DNA of 64,000 nt from Photobacterium gaetbulicola Gung47 (GCA_000940995.1 CP005973.1:372001-436000), one strand, 5' to 3'; positions 1-9,358 are shown, numbered from the stretch's first letter. Translations and numbers: made by a program. Notes: generated by a model not told the origin, from the sequence alone.

Positions 1-1
1 G

Positions 2-700
2 GTCACCATCATGCTGGAGGAGTTGCTGGCTGCTGGGGTATCAGAAGCCGAGTATGATGCGCATTTGGTGCGCATCGGCGATGGTGAGCAGTTTTCATCT
101 GGGTTTGTCGAGGTCAACCCCAATTCTAAAATTCCCGCGCTGGTCGATTACTCGGTAGAAAAGCCGATTAATGTATTTGAGTCTGGGGCAATCTTGCTTT
201 ATATGGCTGAGAAGTTTGGCCATTTCCTTCCCCAACAGCTCGACGCCAAAACAAAGGTGATGAATTGGCTGTTCTGGCTCCAGGGCTCTGCACCCTATCT
301 CGGTGGCGGTTTTGGCCATTTCTATGCCTATGCGCCAATGAAACTTGAATATCCAATTGATCGCTTTGCCATGGAAGCCAAGCGCCAGCTTGATGTACTC
401 GACAAGCAGCTTGCAGACAACGCCTTTGTGGCCGGTGATGAGTATTCTATCGCCGATATGGCAATCTGGCCGTGGTATGGCAACCTGGTGCTTGGCAAGC
501 TGTATGATGCGGCGGATTTTCTCCAAGTCGAGCAGTACACCCATGTCGTACGTTGGGCGAAAGAAATCGAGGTCCGTCCAGCTGTCCAGCGGGGCCGAAT
601 GGTCAACCGCACTTGGGGGGAAGAGTGGGAGCAGGTGGCAGAACGCCACAGCGCAAGTGATATTGATGAGGTGCTGGCGCTGAAGCCTTCTTCATCTTAA
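2..700 (+). CDS. yghU: YghU-type glutathione S-transferase / disulfide-bond oxidoreductase (5' truncated)
   Basis: The reading frame is open to the left edge (VTIM precedes the first visible Met), so the N-terminus lies outside the window. The visible part has the thioredoxin-fold half with VNPNSKIPAL and the glutathione-binding ESGAILLYMAEKFG, then the all-helical domain with NWLFWLQG, GGGFGHFY and AGDEYSIADMAIWPW. These segments match E. coli YghU closely as I recall that sequence. Family knowledge: YghU-class Nu GSTs are cytosolic and use two glutathione molecules for disulfide-bond reduction; the native substrate is uncertain. It ends convergent to the ydhR unit with a hairpin between them. 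The family call is firm; the substrate is not. Confidence 0.9.
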   Translation, partial: VTIMLEELLAAGVSEAEYDAHLVRIGDGEQFSSGFVEVNPNSKIPALVDYSVEKPINVFESGAILLYMAEKFGHFLPQQLDAKTKVMNWLFWLQGSAPYLGGGFGHFYAYAPMKLEYPIDRFAMEAKRQLDVLDKQLADNAFVAGDEYSIADMAIWPWYGNLVLGKLYDAADFLQVEQYTHVVRWAKEIEVRPAVQRGRMVNRTWGEEWEQVAERHSASDIDEVLALKPSSS

Positions 701-772
701 ATAAAGCTTGCAAGTACCCGATGATGGTGAAGGTGCTACTCTTGCTCGCGAACCGCTGTCACCTTGGGGTTG

Positions 773-795
773 CCCACTACCGAAAAGGTAGTGGG
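773..795. terminator. Hairpin between convergent genes
   Basis: A 9-bp perfect stem (CCCACTACC / GGTAGTGGG) with a GAAAA loop lies between two convergent genes. Only a weak T run follows on either strand, so a terminator role is likely but not shown. Confidence 0.35.
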
Positions 796-853
796 TTCGA
801 TGGTCAAAGCGTTTATGTTGTGAGCATATGTGCTCGGCAATGAGGGTGATAGC

Positions 854-1225
854 CTACTGTTTTTTCAGTTGTAGGTAGCTCAGTACTGAAAGCAGGGTAA
901 AGAAAGCGGGATCGCTCCAGCCGAAGCCAGTAAATATTCCCTTAACGCCAGCATAAACAGTAATTATGGCACCGAGAGTGTTGTTGACCAGTAAAGCGGC
1001 AAACAGTCTTCTTGCCACTGCACTGGGCGCAATGTCTCTGAGCATCAGGCTGACTGCGGCGATTCCACCGAGAAAGATACTGGTATGCTGCGAGAGGAAA
1101 TACGCATATTGGTCATTGAGCTCGACACCATACATTGGCCACATTAGGCCTGGTACAAAGAACAGCGCCAGGGCAAAGACGAGGTAAATTGCGCCATGCA
1201 GAGTTAAAAAGGTTTTGTTGTTCAT
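854..1225 (-). CDS. Small membrane protein downstream of ydhR
   Basis: 123 residues if it starts at the ATG at 1225, preceded by GAGG at good spacing; an in-frame upstream Met at 1255 lies inside ydhR and is less likely. The protein has about four hydrophobic stretches (for example YLVFALALFFVPGLMW, SIFLGGIAAVSLML, ALLVNNTLGAIITVYAGV) and a polar C-terminus. It starts 7 bases after the ydhR stop, so the two form an operon. I do not recognise a named family; it resembles small conserved four-helix membrane proteins of unknown function. Confidence 0.75.
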   Translation of the reverse strand: MNNKTFLTLHGAIYLVFALALFFVPGLMWPMYGVELNDQYAYFLSQHTSIFLGGIAAVSLMLRDIAPSAVARRLFAALLVNNTLGAIITVYAGVKGIFTGFGWSDPAFFTLLSVLSYLQLKKQ

Positions 1226-1232
1226 CGTTGCC

Positions 1233-1541
1233 TCACTGATTGACCGGGCCTTCATTTATTGAGGTTAGCGGTTGGTTGATGTCAAAAATCTTCCCCCGAA
1301 CTTTATTGATCCCCATTTGCTGTAAACGAGCTGTGTGCATATCTAGGTATGTCTGTGCACTCGCTTGGTCTTCAAACAGATAGATACCGCCACCTAGCTG
1401 ATCGTTTTCACTCTCTGTCCAGATCTTCCAGATCATGCCCGGTTCATTGTTAATTGACTCGGCAAGGCCAGCTAATGCACTGGACAGTTCTTTACCAAAC
1501 GGACCGCTAAACTCAAAATCAACCTGTAGTAGTTTCGCCAT
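1233..1541 (-). CDS. ydhR: YdhR-type putative monooxygenase (ferredoxin-like dimer)
   Basis: 102 residues from the ATG at 1541, which has GGAG about 8 bases upstream; the longer in-frame start at 1565 has no such site. The sequence MAKLLQVDFEFSGPFG, WKIWTESE, GGIYLF and HTARL matches E. coli YdhR almost segment for segment. Known for the family: small dimeric alpha+beta-barrel proteins related to antibiotic-biosynthesis monooxygenases; the substrate is unproven. It is transcribed divergently from a LysR regulator at 1670, which is a reasonable candidate for its control. Confidence 0.88.
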   Translation of the reverse strand: MAKLLQVDFEFSGPFGKELSSALAGLAESINNEPGMIWKIWTESENDQLGGGIYLFEDQASAQTYLDMHTARLQQMGINKVRGKIFDINQPLTSINEGPVNQ

Positions 1542-1669
1542 TGTTATATCTCCACATTGGAACAAGCCAGCTTCATCGGCTTCGTTTTAAATTGTGGGAT
1601 CATTCTGATCTATAAAAAACCAACAGAAAAGTTCATAATATTGCGGGTAAATGTGGAATATTTAGACAT

Positions 1670-2569
1670 ATGAGATTAAAGACCACTCTCGATCAATGGC
1701 TGACGCTGCAGGAGATTGATCGTGCTGGCAGTATTCAGGCAGCGGCCACCAACTTGAACAAAAGCCATACCACGCTTATCTATGCGGTGAAAAAGCTCGA
1801 AGAACAATTAGGGGTTTCATTGGTAGAAGTGCAAAAGCGAAGGGCCGTTCTCACGGAGGAGGGGCAGGCGTTACTGCGCAGGGCCAATGCCATGCTTGAG
1901 CAGGCGCGTGATTTGGAGGTGATGAGCGAACAGATAGCCAAAGGGATAGAGTCTGAAATCACGATTGCTATCGATCACCTTTGTGATCCGGCATGGCTAT
2001 ATCACCCGATGGCGGAATACTTGTCGCAAAACAGCACGACGTCGATTCAGGTTGTGGAAACCTCGCTGTCTAAGACCCAAGAAATGGTTACTAGCGAGCA
2101 AGCGGACATCGCTATCATTAATCTGCCGGTTACCAACTACCCTGCTGAAGCTTTTGGGGTGATTTCCATGGTTCCAGTTATCTCTTCACATCATCCTCTG
2201 GCACAAAAAACGTCACTTTGCTTTGGCGATCTCTCTACCGCCAGCCAGATTGTGGTCCGTGATTTAGGCGGTGAACGTGATAGAAACAGTAAGCAAGATA
2301 TTGGCTGGTTGAAATCTCGCCAGCGAATCACGGTCGATAATTTCGACCATGCTTTTCGAGCCGTTGAGCAGGGGGTGGGATTCTGCCGTTTACCAGAGCA
2401 CATCGTAAAAAGCCGTGCTGGTGACAGCATGGTAGTACTCAGCATAGAAAACGCCGAACGTTATCAAGTGCCGTTGCACCTGACTTTACCCAAAGGCGTG
2501 AAAACAGGCCCAGCAGCAAAATGTTTCTATGATATGTTGCTGAATGCAGGTAGAAAAAGGCTCAACTGA
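1670..2569 (+). CDS. LysR-family transcriptional regulator
   Basis: 299 residues. The N-terminal winged helix-turn-helix covers about residues 8-65 (LQEIDRAGSIQAAATNLNKS, then TLIYAVKKLEEQLGV), followed by the linker helix and a periplasmic-binding-like effector domain from about residue 90. It is divergent from the ydhR-membrane protein pair across about 130 bases, the usual arrangement of a LysR gene and its target. The effector is not evident from sequence. The start ATG at 1670 has only a poor ribosome site, so the exact N-terminus may differ slightly. Confidence 0.9.
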   Translation: MRLKTTLDQWLTLQEIDRAGSIQAAATNLNKSHTTLIYAVKKLEEQLGVSLVEVQKRRAVLTEEGQALLRRANAMLEQARDLEVMSEQIAKGIESEITIAIDHLCDPAWLYHPMAEYLSQNSTTSIQVVETSLSKTQEMVTSEQADIAIINLPVTNYPAEAFGVISMVPVISSHHPLAQKTSLCFGDLSTASQIVVRDLGGERDRNSKQDIGWLKSRQRITVDNFDHAFRAVEQGVGFCRLPEHIVKSRAGDSMVVLSIENAERYQVPLHLTLPKGVKTGPAAKCFYDMLLNAGRKRLN

Positions 2570-2636
2570 CAAACCTTCTCTGGATTGAACTCAGACGGCT
2601 GCTATTCAATATCGAGTTTGCGTATCTCGGCCATTG

Positions 2637-3134
2637 TTAGTCTTGTTTTTTGTGTTTTTTGCACTCTGGTTGCTGCTTGAGTTCATCCAGCCATCTGCGG
2701 TGGTAGGAATGGATATTGCGGCTGGTGAAAAACTTGGTCAGCCAAGTCATGCCGCCGCGTTGGGTCGACTCAGTCAAGATAAGGCAGCCCTTGTCGGTGG
2801 GCTCCAGCAGCCAAGCATGGTACATGTCGACATCACCGCATTTGCCTTTCCAGGCGATCCGCTTATGGGGGAGATACTCTACCACCGTACAATCAAAGTG
2901 CAGTGTGCGGGCTTTCCAGCGAAAGATTGTGCCCTTGTGCAGCTCCACACCATCGCCATTGAGGATCTGAACCGAGGTTTGGGCTCGTCCCCATTGCGGC
3001 CAGCATGGGGCATGGATGAGACATGACCAGATGGTTTCGGCCTCGGCGGGAATGAGCGTTTCGTTTCTGACATGCAATTGCGCATTCTTTGGGTGGTAAT
3101 ATTCAGGCCAATGGATTTCCTTGCTGGTCGTCAT
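2637..3134 (-). CDS. SRPBCC (START/polyketide cyclase-like) family protein
   Basis: 165 residues. After a short N-terminus come features of the helix-grip fold: RNETLIPAEAETIWSCL with PCWPQWGRAQ, a central GTIFRWKARTLHFDCTVVEY, and a C-terminal helix with HSYHRRWLDELKQQ. This family binds hydrophobic ligands in a deep cavity; no catalytic role can be read from the sequence. It lies 90 bases downstream of the AraC-type gene on the same strand and is convergent with the LysR gene. The C-terminus is very basic (KKHKKQ). Confidence 0.72.
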   Translation of the reverse strand: MTTSKEIHWPEYYHPKNAQLHVRNETLIPAEAETIWSCLIHAPCWPQWGRAQTSVQILNGDGVELHKGTIFRWKARTLHFDCTVVEYLPHKRIAWKGKCGDVDMYHAWLLEPTDKGCLILTESTQRGGMTWLTKFFTSRNIHSYHRRWLDELKQQPECKKHKKQD

Positions 3135-3224
3135 TGTCAGCGCCTTTTACTGTAAGGTCTTTAAAGACTAATACGAATAGCGTGTTTGCACTAGTTGGCT
3201 GCCGCAATGGCCGCGAGCGAATCG

Positions 3225-4031
3225 TTATTCTCGGCGCAGGTATTTTCCCGGGGTCACACCAAATTGTTTTTTGAATATAGAAACAAACGCAGACACGGAG
3301 TCGTAACCACATTCTAGGGCGACGCGGGTGACGGCATGGCCCGACTCCAGCTTGTTCAAGGCTTCTAACAATCTCGCCCTCTGGCGCCACTGCTGGAAGG
3401 TCAGTCCGGTTTGCTGCTTGAATAGCCGGCTGACACTTCGTCCTGACAAACCAACGAGCTCGCCGAGCTGCTCGATGTCCCTTGGCTCTTCTGGATGCTG
3501 CTGGAGATGCTCAGCGAGCGTAGTAAGTCGCTTGTCGCTGGGCATGGTTAATTGGGTTGATGCGGGTGGCAGGCTGGCAATTTGGTCGATCAGCACCTGT
3601 GCCAATCGGCCATCTGCTCCGGCCCAATCATAATTGGCCGAAAGGGAGCAGAACTGGAGAGTCAGTTCACGGACCAAAGGTGTAATACTGCACACCCTAG
3701 GACTGCGCCACTCTATTTCGGCGAGCGAACTGGTCTCGATATACAGGCTGCGCATTTGCGCGGCGCCGTTGGAAATCACCTTGTGCTCGATTCCCTCGGG
3801 GATCCAAATCGCGAACTGTGGCGGAGCAACATATTGGCCTTGCCGGGTATGGACGATGAGCATGCCTTCAACGGCATAAGACCATTGCCCCCAGTCATGG
3901 CTATGCCAGTGGGTCTGGCTGCCCGACTGCTGCCAGTTTTCGACACGGGCATAGACCGGGCGGGGAAGTGCCGATAGCGAAGGTACTGGCCGGTACTGCC
4001 TCTGGGGTTTGATGCTTGTCTGCTTGCTCAT
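3225..4031 (-). CDS. AraC-family transcriptional regulator with N-terminal cupin
   Basis: 268 residues. Residues about 30-110 look like an AraC-type cupin (THWHSHDWGQWSYAVEGML, VAPPQFAIWIPEGIEH). The C-terminal ~100 residues hold two helix-turn-helix motifs: IEQLGELVGLSGRSVSRLF and VTRVALECGYDSVSAFVSIF, ending in the conserved FGVTPGKYLR. This architecture matches YdhB/YidF-like regulators with the RmlC-like sensor. It is divergent from the transporter gene at 4221 over about 190 bases, so it probably controls that gene. The inducer is unknown. Confidence 0.9.
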   Translation of the reverse strand: MSKQTSIKPQRQYRPVPSLSALPRPVYARVENWQQSGSQTHWHSHDWGQWSYAVEGMLIVHTRQGQYVAPPQFAIWIPEGIEHKVISNGAAQMRSLYIETSSLAEIEWRSPRVCSITPLVRELTLQFCSLSANYDWAGADGRLAQVLIDQIASLPPASTQLTMPSDKRLTTLAEHLQQHPEEPRDIEQLGELVGLSGRSVSRLFKQQTGLTFQQWRQRARLLEALNKLESGHAVTRVALECGYDSVSAFVSIFKKQFGVTPGKYLRRE

Positions 4032-4220
4032 GCCGAGCCTTCCATCTTGGTTGGCGAATAAAAATTTAGGTTGCTTTGTCCTGTTACCGATAAAAGTTAT
4101 CTTATTTGCGATAGCAGGAAATCATGACCAGCGTATCCTATTACCGTACAGTTGCCAACCGATGGCATGTTGCCACATCAATCTCGCTGAGGTGGGGAAG
4201 GTTGAAGTTTGGTATGAAAG

Positions 4221-5249
4221 GTGAGTCAAGTGATTGAACAAGTAATAAATTACTTTAGAAAAGAATGGTTTCTAACGGGAATGCTGATTGCGGTGGCGCT
4301 CGCTGCAGTGATGCCCTCGGTCGGGCAGTCGGGTGGAGTACTCCATTTGGATAAAGTGACCGCCGTGGGGATTGCCGTTATCTTTTTCCTCCATGGTATT
4401 GGCCTGTCGCCGCAGGCGATCAGGGCGGGTATCACCAACTGGAAGCTGCATATCTTCGTTCAGAGCGCAACCTTTGTCGCTTACCCTCTGCTCTGGCTGA
4501 TTTTCGGCAATATCTTCCATGCCTTGATGCCGGCGGCGCTGGCCTTTGGCTTTTGCTACCTGTTTGTCCTGCCGAGCACGATTTCTTCCTCGGTTGCCAT
4601 GACCAGCGCCGCGAAAGGCAATGTCCCGGGGGCAATCTTCAACGCATCTTTGTCCAGTGTGCTGGGGGTATTGATCACGCCGTTATTGATCCAGTGGTTT
4701 ATGGGGATGGATGGGGTCGAGATGGACGTTGTTGATACCGTGGTATCGATTTCGTCCATGCTGCTGCTGCCAATGATTGTCGGCCAGTTGCTGCGCCCGG
4801 TACTGCTTCGCTTCTTGGAAAAGCGCAAGGCAGTCATCAACAAAATCGACAAGTGGGTGATCCTGCTTATCGTTTTCAACGCCTTCAGCGATTCAGTCAA
4901 GGACGGTATCTGGACAGATTTTGCCTTTAGTACTTTGGCCATGACGCTGTTAGCAGCCACGTTAATCTTGTTGGTGGTGGTGCATAGCATGCAGTGGATT
5001 GCCCGCAAGGCCGGTTTTAGCCGGGAAGATGAAATTGCCGCTGTGTTTTGTGGTACCAAGAAAACCTTGGCAGCCGGGGTGCCGATGGCGAAAGTGATTT
5101 TTGGTGCCAACCCTATGCTGGGTATGATGCTGCTGCCGATTATGTTCTACCACCAAATCCAGATCTTCTACTGTGCCATTCTGGCTAATCGCTACGCCAA
5201 GGCCAGTGATGAAGTGCAGGCGGCTTCTCAACCAGCTAAAGTGAGATAA
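4221..5249 (+). CDS. yfeH: Bile acid:sodium symporter (SBF) family transporter, YfeH-like
   Basis: 342 residues with about nine to ten hydrophobic segments. It carries family segments seen in E. coli YfeH, such as GIAVIFFLHGIGLS, LPSTISSSVAMTSAAKGN and the late motif VFCGTKKTLAAGVPMA. Family knowledge: inner-membrane Na+-coupled transporters of organic anions; YfeH has no firmly known substrate. Two GTG starts are possible. The one at 4230 has AAGGTG six bases upstream and may be the true start; the one at 4221 gives three more residues. A strong terminator follows. Confidence 0.88.
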   Translation: MSQVIEQVINYFRKEWFLTGMLIAVALAAVMPSVGQSGGVLHLDKVTAVGIAVIFFLHGIGLSPQAIRAGITNWKLHIFVQSATFVAYPLLWLIFGNIFHALMPAALAFGFCYLFVLPSTISSSVAMTSAAKGNVPGAIFNASLSSVLGVLITPLLIQWFMGMDGVEMDVVDTVVSISSMLLLPMIVGQLLRPVLLRFLEKRKAVINKIDKWVILLIVFNAFSDSVKDGIWTDFAFSTLAMTLLAATLILLVVVHSMQWIARKAGFSREDEIAAVFCGTKKTLAAGVPMAKVIFGANPMLGMMLLPIMFYHQIQIFYCAILANRYAKASDEVQAASQPAKVR

Positions 5250-5263
5250 TGGCTCGCACTGGC

Positions 5264-5295
5264 AATCCCCGGGAGTGTACCTGCCGGGGATTTTT
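5264..5295 (+). terminator. Rho-independent terminator after the SBF transporter gene
   Basis: Stem AATCCCCGG / CCGGGGATT with an 11-base loop, followed directly by a T run. It lies 14 bases after the stop codon and just before the convergent EamA gene. Confidence 0.8.
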
Positions 5296-6210
5296 CTAGT
5301 GAGCGGCTGCTCGGTGTTGCTGGAGCCATTTGGGGGCAAAGGTATTGATGGCCGTCGCCAGAGCGATGAGGCTAATTCCTGCCACCTTATTTATGCTGAG
5401 GGTTTCATCAAAAAAGCTCACTTGCCAAATGAGTGCAAACAACAAATTGGTGAAAATCAGAGGTGCCAACTGGGAGCCAGAGAAGGCCAGCTTATAGGCT
5501 TTGGCGCGAAACATTTGGGTACTGACTATGCTAATTGCCAGTGTTGCGAGTAGTACCATCAGCGTATTGCTGTCAAAAGGGTTGGAGGCAACCAGCAGGC
5601 TACCAGCGGAGAAAACCTTGATAGTGGCGACAGGGAGTATGATGAATGCTGCCAGCATAAAGCACCATCCATTAAGGGCCGCTGGTGGCAAATCCGATTT
5701 AGCTCCCTTGAACAAGGTTACTTGAGAGAGGGCATTGAACCCACCGGCAGCCAGGCCAACGAGCAGCTCAGGCCGTAATTCTATTCCTGCTGGATTTCCG
5801 GCCTGAAGCAGTACACCGCAAAATGTCATTGTCAGACACATTAAAGTGATACCCTGAATAGGCGTGCGATACATCAGTTTTTCTAACACTGGAATAAATA
5901 ATGGCCCGGTACTGAATAGCACCACACTTTCAACCAAGGTCAAATTGTTCAACGTTGCCAGAAAACAGAGCTGGCTACCGACTACGCACAGAGCACGAAT
6001 GATAATGGGACGGCTATTGTGTTTATTAGGAACAACCCAGCCGGATGCTTTAAGCATCAAGAGCATGATTGTAGCGGGAAGGAAGAATCTCAGGAAACCG
6101 AGCACTTCGATGCTGAAACTGTCAGTCAGTAATTTTCCCATTAGGCCATTGAGCGACAGACTCAAAGTAGAGATCAGCATGAAAAGAACAGGCCTGAGGT
6201 CTGTGGGCAT
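5296..6210 (-). CDS. EamA/DMT-superfamily exporter (RhaT/YdcZ-like)
   Basis: 304 residues from the ATG at 6210, which has GGAGA upstream; a longer in-frame Met at 6276 adds an unlikely polar stretch. Ten hydrophobic segments occur in two EamA halves (PVLFMLISTLSLSLNGLMGK at the start, LAISIVSTQMFRAKAYKL in the second half). Such inner-membrane carriers usually export amino acids or other small metabolites. It is divergent from a LysR gene at 6391, the common pairing of an exporter and its inducer-sensing regulator. The substrate cannot be told. Confidence 0.88.
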   Translation of the reverse strand: MPTDLRPVLFMLISTLSLSLNGLMGKLLTDSFSIEVLGFLRFFLPATIMLLMLKASGWVVPNKHNSRPIIIRALCVVGSQLCFLATLNNLTLVESVVLFSTGPLFIPVLEKLMYRTPIQGITLMCLTMTFCGVLLQAGNPAGIELRPELLVGLAAGGFNALSQVTLFKGAKSDLPPAALNGWCFMLAAFIILPVATIKVFSAGSLLVASNPFDSNTLMVLLATLAISIVSTQMFRAKAYKLAFSGSQLAPLIFTNLLFALIWQVSFFDETLSINKVAGISLIALATAINTFAPKWLQQHRAAAH

Positions 6211-6390
6211 GTGTTTGTTCTCCAATTCTAAATAAAAAGGGCAGTATTTTTTACTGGTAGGGCTGGTTTTGGCCATGAATGCCTTTGAGTACTGGAACTG
6301 CGCCAGGGCTTTATATGGTTTGATTTTAGGTTGCTTGTACGATGGAAAAAAGCGAGTAATACTGACTGAAATTGTTAGAAAAACTTACAT

Positions 6391-7287
6391 ATGAGAAAGC
6401 TGGTTCCCCTAAAATCAATTTATGCATTTGTCGCTGTCGCAGAAACCGGCAGTATGACGGAAGCTGCCGAGTTATTGAGTGTTAGTCATTCAGCCGTTAG
6501 CCAAGCGATAAAGGCTTTGGAAGCTCAGCTTGATGTAAGTTTGTTCCGTCGGGTCGGGCGGCGGGTAGAGCTCAACTCGGTGGGGCGCAAGTATTACCGC
6601 AAAGTCGCACCAGCCTTGGCTCAGATTGTCGAAGCCAGTGAGGCGATTGCCCGTAAGCCACAAGGTAATCGTATTACCTTGAATATGGTCAACTCCCTGG
6701 CGCTGCATTGGTGGATCCCCCGCGTTCCTGACTTCAACGTATACGCTCCGCATATTGATATCCGTATTTCCAACATCATCCATGCCTTTGACTTGGAGAG
6801 GGAGGGGGTTGATGTGGCTTTGCTCCACGGCACGACCGATGAGTGGCAGGACTATTACTGTGAAAAGCTGGGTGACGATGAACTCATTATGGTGTGCAGC
6901 CCGCACCTGTTGGAAGGAAACCAACAGGCAACGCCCCAACAGCTATTGGCGGAATACCCGGCTATTTTTGCGACCAATCCACGTCGGCAAAATGACTGGC
7001 AAGTGTGGTGTGAACACCATCAGTTAGTGGTGCCAAGCCAACAGAAAAACTTAACCTTTAGCGCTTCGGTGCAAGCGGTACAGGCAACAATAAGAAGGTT
7101 AGGGGTCTTGATCACCCACAAACAGTTCGTGCGGGATGACATCAAGCACAATATGCTGGTACAGGTTGGCGAACCGGTATTGAACCCTCATCAGGAATTC
7201 TATTTTGTCTGTTTGCCGGAAAAGCTCAGAGAAGAGAGTGTGCTTACTTTGAGAAACTGGTTTCGAACGCAATTTGGGGCGGCCTAA
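6391..7287 (+). CDS. LysR-family regulator (GcvA-like) divergent from the EamA exporter
   Basis: 298 residues. The N-terminus MRKLVPLKSIYAFVAVAETG followed by MTEAAELLSVSHSAVSQAIK and LEAQLDVSLFRRVGRRVELN is a clear LysR helix-turn-helix of the GcvA/AmpR branch. The effector domain starts near residue 90 (ITLNMVNSLALHWWIPRVPDF). It probably regulates the exporter at 5296-6210 and possibly ridA downstream, from which it is separated by about 180 bases. Confidence 0.9.
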   Translation: MRKLVPLKSIYAFVAVAETGSMTEAAELLSVSHSAVSQAIKALEAQLDVSLFRRVGRRVELNSVGRKYYRKVAPALAQIVEASEAIARKPQGNRITLNMVNSLALHWWIPRVPDFNVYAPHIDIRISNIIHAFDLEREGVDVALLHGTTDEWQDYYCEKLGDDELIMVCSPHLLEGNQQATPQQLLAEYPAIFATNPRRQNDWQVWCEHHQLVVPSQQKNLTFSASVQAVQATIRRLGVLITHKQFVRDDIKHNMLVQVGEPVLNPHQEFYFVCLPEKLREESVLTLRNWFRTQFGAA

Positions 7288-7469
7288 CAGTGAATAGCAA
7301 CTAACGCGTTACGATTAGTAGGAGAAAAATATTCCACTTTTCAAACAATTTGCAGAGAACAAAGAAAACAAATTCTCCTGGTTGCTGGGTATATTTCTAT
7401 CCAAGATGAGGGCTTAGTGAAGACGCCACTGATGTTTACTAAGTCCAGTACCGCAAAAAGGAAAATACG

Positions 7470-7847
7470 ATGACTCAAACAATCAATACCGTGAATGCCC
7501 CAGCGGCTGTTGGCCCATATGTACAAGGTAAGCACTTCGGCAATATGCTGATCACCTCGGGCCAACTTCCTTTGAATCCAGAAACAAACACCATGCCAGA
7601 AGATGTAGCAGCACAGGCTAAACAGTCACTGGCCAATGTGGAAGCCATTGTGAATGAAGCCGGAATGACTAAAGCAGATATCGTGAAGGCGACTGTGTTT
7701 GTCAAGGATTTGAACGATTTTGCAACGGTCAATGAAGTTTACGCGGCATTTTTTGGTGAAAACTGCCCAGCCCGTAGTTGTGTGGAAGTGGCTCGCCTGC
7801 CACTTGATGCGAAAGTAGAAATTGAAGTGATCGCTGTGAAGGGGTAA
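7470..7847 (+). CDS. ridA: RidA-family reactive enamine/imine deaminase
   Basis: 125 residues, the usual RidA length. It has the family segments AVGPYVQGKHFGNMLITSGQ, VKATVFVKDLNDF and the C-terminal signature ARSCVEVARLPLDAKVEIE, including the arginine that holds the substrate carboxylate in RidA. Known role: trimeric cytosolic enzyme that hydrolyses 2-aminoacrylate and related enamines, protecting PLP enzymes. The start has GGAAAA upstream. A bidirectional hairpin separates it from the convergent chitinase gene. Confidence 0.92.
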   Translation: MTQTINTVNAPAAVGPYVQGKHFGNMLITSGQLPLNPETNTMPEDVAAQAKQSLANVEAIVNEAGMTKADIVKATVFVKDLNDFATVNEVYAAFFGENCPARSCVEVARLPLDAKVEIEVIAVKG

Positions 7848-7875
7848 TCCTCTTATGTAGCGCCAACTTGCATTG

Positions 7876-7901
7876 AAACGCCCACCGATTGGTGGGCGTT
7901 T
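7876..7901. terminator. Bidirectional terminator between ridA and the chitinase gene
   Basis: Perfect 11-bp stem (AAACGCCCACC / GGTGGGCGTTT) with a GATT loop between two convergent stop codons. The stem itself supplies short A and T runs at its ends. Confidence 0.75.
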
Positions 7902-7921
7902 GTTTGAGCTGAGACTGAAAA

Positions 7922-9358
7922 TTAAATCTGCTTCCAAGGATCACCTTGGGTCGGCTCGTTGCCCTGTGACCACCATTTCGCTTCATAGTTAGCGCCTTTG
8001 TAGCTGACTTTGTCGCCGGTCAGATAGACTTTGGTGACATCCCAGGCAGGGAAGTCGCCATCGACAGGTGGCTCCGGCGGATCAACGGGGTCCAGTTGAT
8101 CTACAATCTTCACTGCTGGCCAGTTAGCGTGTGACTCATAGAAGTTGGAGACGCACAGTTCGTAGTCCCCTTCAACCAAAGCAGAGTAAGCCGTCTGGTA
8201 GCCTACCAGCTTACACTCGAACGATACGCCACCAGGGCGGTCGGCATGATAAGTCCAGTCACCGTCCCAGTTGGTATAAAGGACATCGGTTGCTCCTTGA
8301 AGGTTCAAGCTGGCATACGGAGTTTGTTGCCAGCAGGTGTTTTTCTCATCGGCGGGGACTTCGATTTGATAGTGGTTGGATAGCCCTTCCCAGTAACGGA
8401 TGCGGTTTACCGGCTGCCCCTTATCAGCATTATGCTCGCCACATTCTATTCCGCCATTGATGATGTTGATGGTGGTACCAAATCCATAGCCGATGCCAGC
8501 ATCGATCTCGCGCTGCGAAGGCACCCATGTCCGGTCGATCACATGGAGCATGGCAGGCTTAGGGGCCTGGGGCGTCATGAAGAACCAGATGGCAGAAGCC
8601 AAGTTAAGCCAGGAGTCTGCGACGAGGCCGGGGTTATTGAGTAGTACGGTCGCATCGCCGTCGAACATGACTTCAGAGAAGGCACCATAGTTGAAGTGAT
8701 AGGACAACTGCTTGGCACCGCGGCCAAAGTAACCTTGGTTCTCGGCGCATGGCCATTTTTTATTTTGCCAGTCATTCTGGCCACAGCCGGTGGTATAGCC
8801 TGGTTGCCCTTCCGACCATCCCATTTCGCGGACATGCACGAGTGCTTGCTGCCATTCTTCCAGCCCGAGCGGGTTATCCCAGGTATTATCGACGGCGATA
8901 TGCCCGCCGGTCTCCTGAGCAAAGTGGGCGAATGCCGTTATGATGGACTTCTTGCAGATGGCGTCGGCGTCGCGCCCGTCGGTGTAATCACCACAGAATG
9001 CTGGAAATTTACCGATAGCTCGAAGGAATCGGGTATAGGTGTATTCTGGGGCAGCCATCTGGGTGAGGTAGTGCCACTCAGTTTCCGGAAAAACTTTCTC
9101 GGCGCGGATCACGTTGGCCGGGTTCGAAGCCAAGCCCGGTAGGATGGCCTCCACCTTGTCATTGGGCAGGGTAGTCAGAGCCTTGGCCCAGATGTCATAC
9201 ATGGGATCAGCCGTTTTAGCTTGCTCTGCGGCCAGTACATCGGCACGCAAGACAAGATAGCCTCCTGGGGTATTCGGATCTGGCTCGATAGTCATAGCAA
9301 AGCTGCTGGCGGTCATCGCGCAGCCTATCAGGGCAACGAGAGTGTTCTTTTTCAACAT
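7922..9358 (-). CDS. Secreted GH19 chitinase with C-terminal CBM5/12
   Basis: 478 residues. A signal peptide is visible at residues 1-21 (KKNTLVALIGCAMTASSFA). The GH19 domain spans about residues 90-350, with the catalytic Glu149 in AHFAQETGGH, and GYFGRGAKQLSYHFNYG and NIINGGIECG further on. After a proline-rich linker (DPVDPPEPPVDGD) comes a chitin-binding CBM5/12 module with paired aromatics (AWDVTKVYLTGDKVSYKG, then YEAKWWSQGNEP). It should cleave chitin outside the cell by the inverting mechanism typical of GH19. The neighbours do not form a chitin operon with it. Confidence 0.93.
   Translation of the reverse strand: MLKKNTLVALIGCAMTASSFAMTIEPDPNTPGGYLVLRADVLAAEQAKTADPMYDIWAKALTTLPNDKVEAILPGLASNPANVIRAEKVFPETEWHYLTQMAAPEYTYTRFLRAIGKFPAFCGDYTDGRDADAICKKSIITAFAHFAQETGGHIAVDNTWDNPLGLEEWQQALVHVREMGWSEGQPGYTTGCGQNDWQNKKWPCAENQGYFGRGAKQLSYHFNYGAFSEVMFDGDATVLLNNPGLVADSWLNLASAIWFFMTPQAPKPAMLHVIDRTWVPSQREIDAGIGYGFGTTINIINGGIECGEHNADKGQPVNRIRYWEGLSNHYQIEVPADEKNTCWQQTPYASLNLQGATDVLYTNWDGDWTYHADRPGGVSFECKLVGYQTAYSALVEGDYELCVSNFYESHANWPAVKIVDQLDPVDPPEPPVDGDFPAWDVTKVYLTGDKVSYKGANYEAKWWSQGNEPTQGDPWKQI

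Noticed and set aside
95..649. 184-codon open frame antisense to yghU
   Set aside because: It lies fully opposite a well-conserved gene, has no ribosome site and no family-like sequence.
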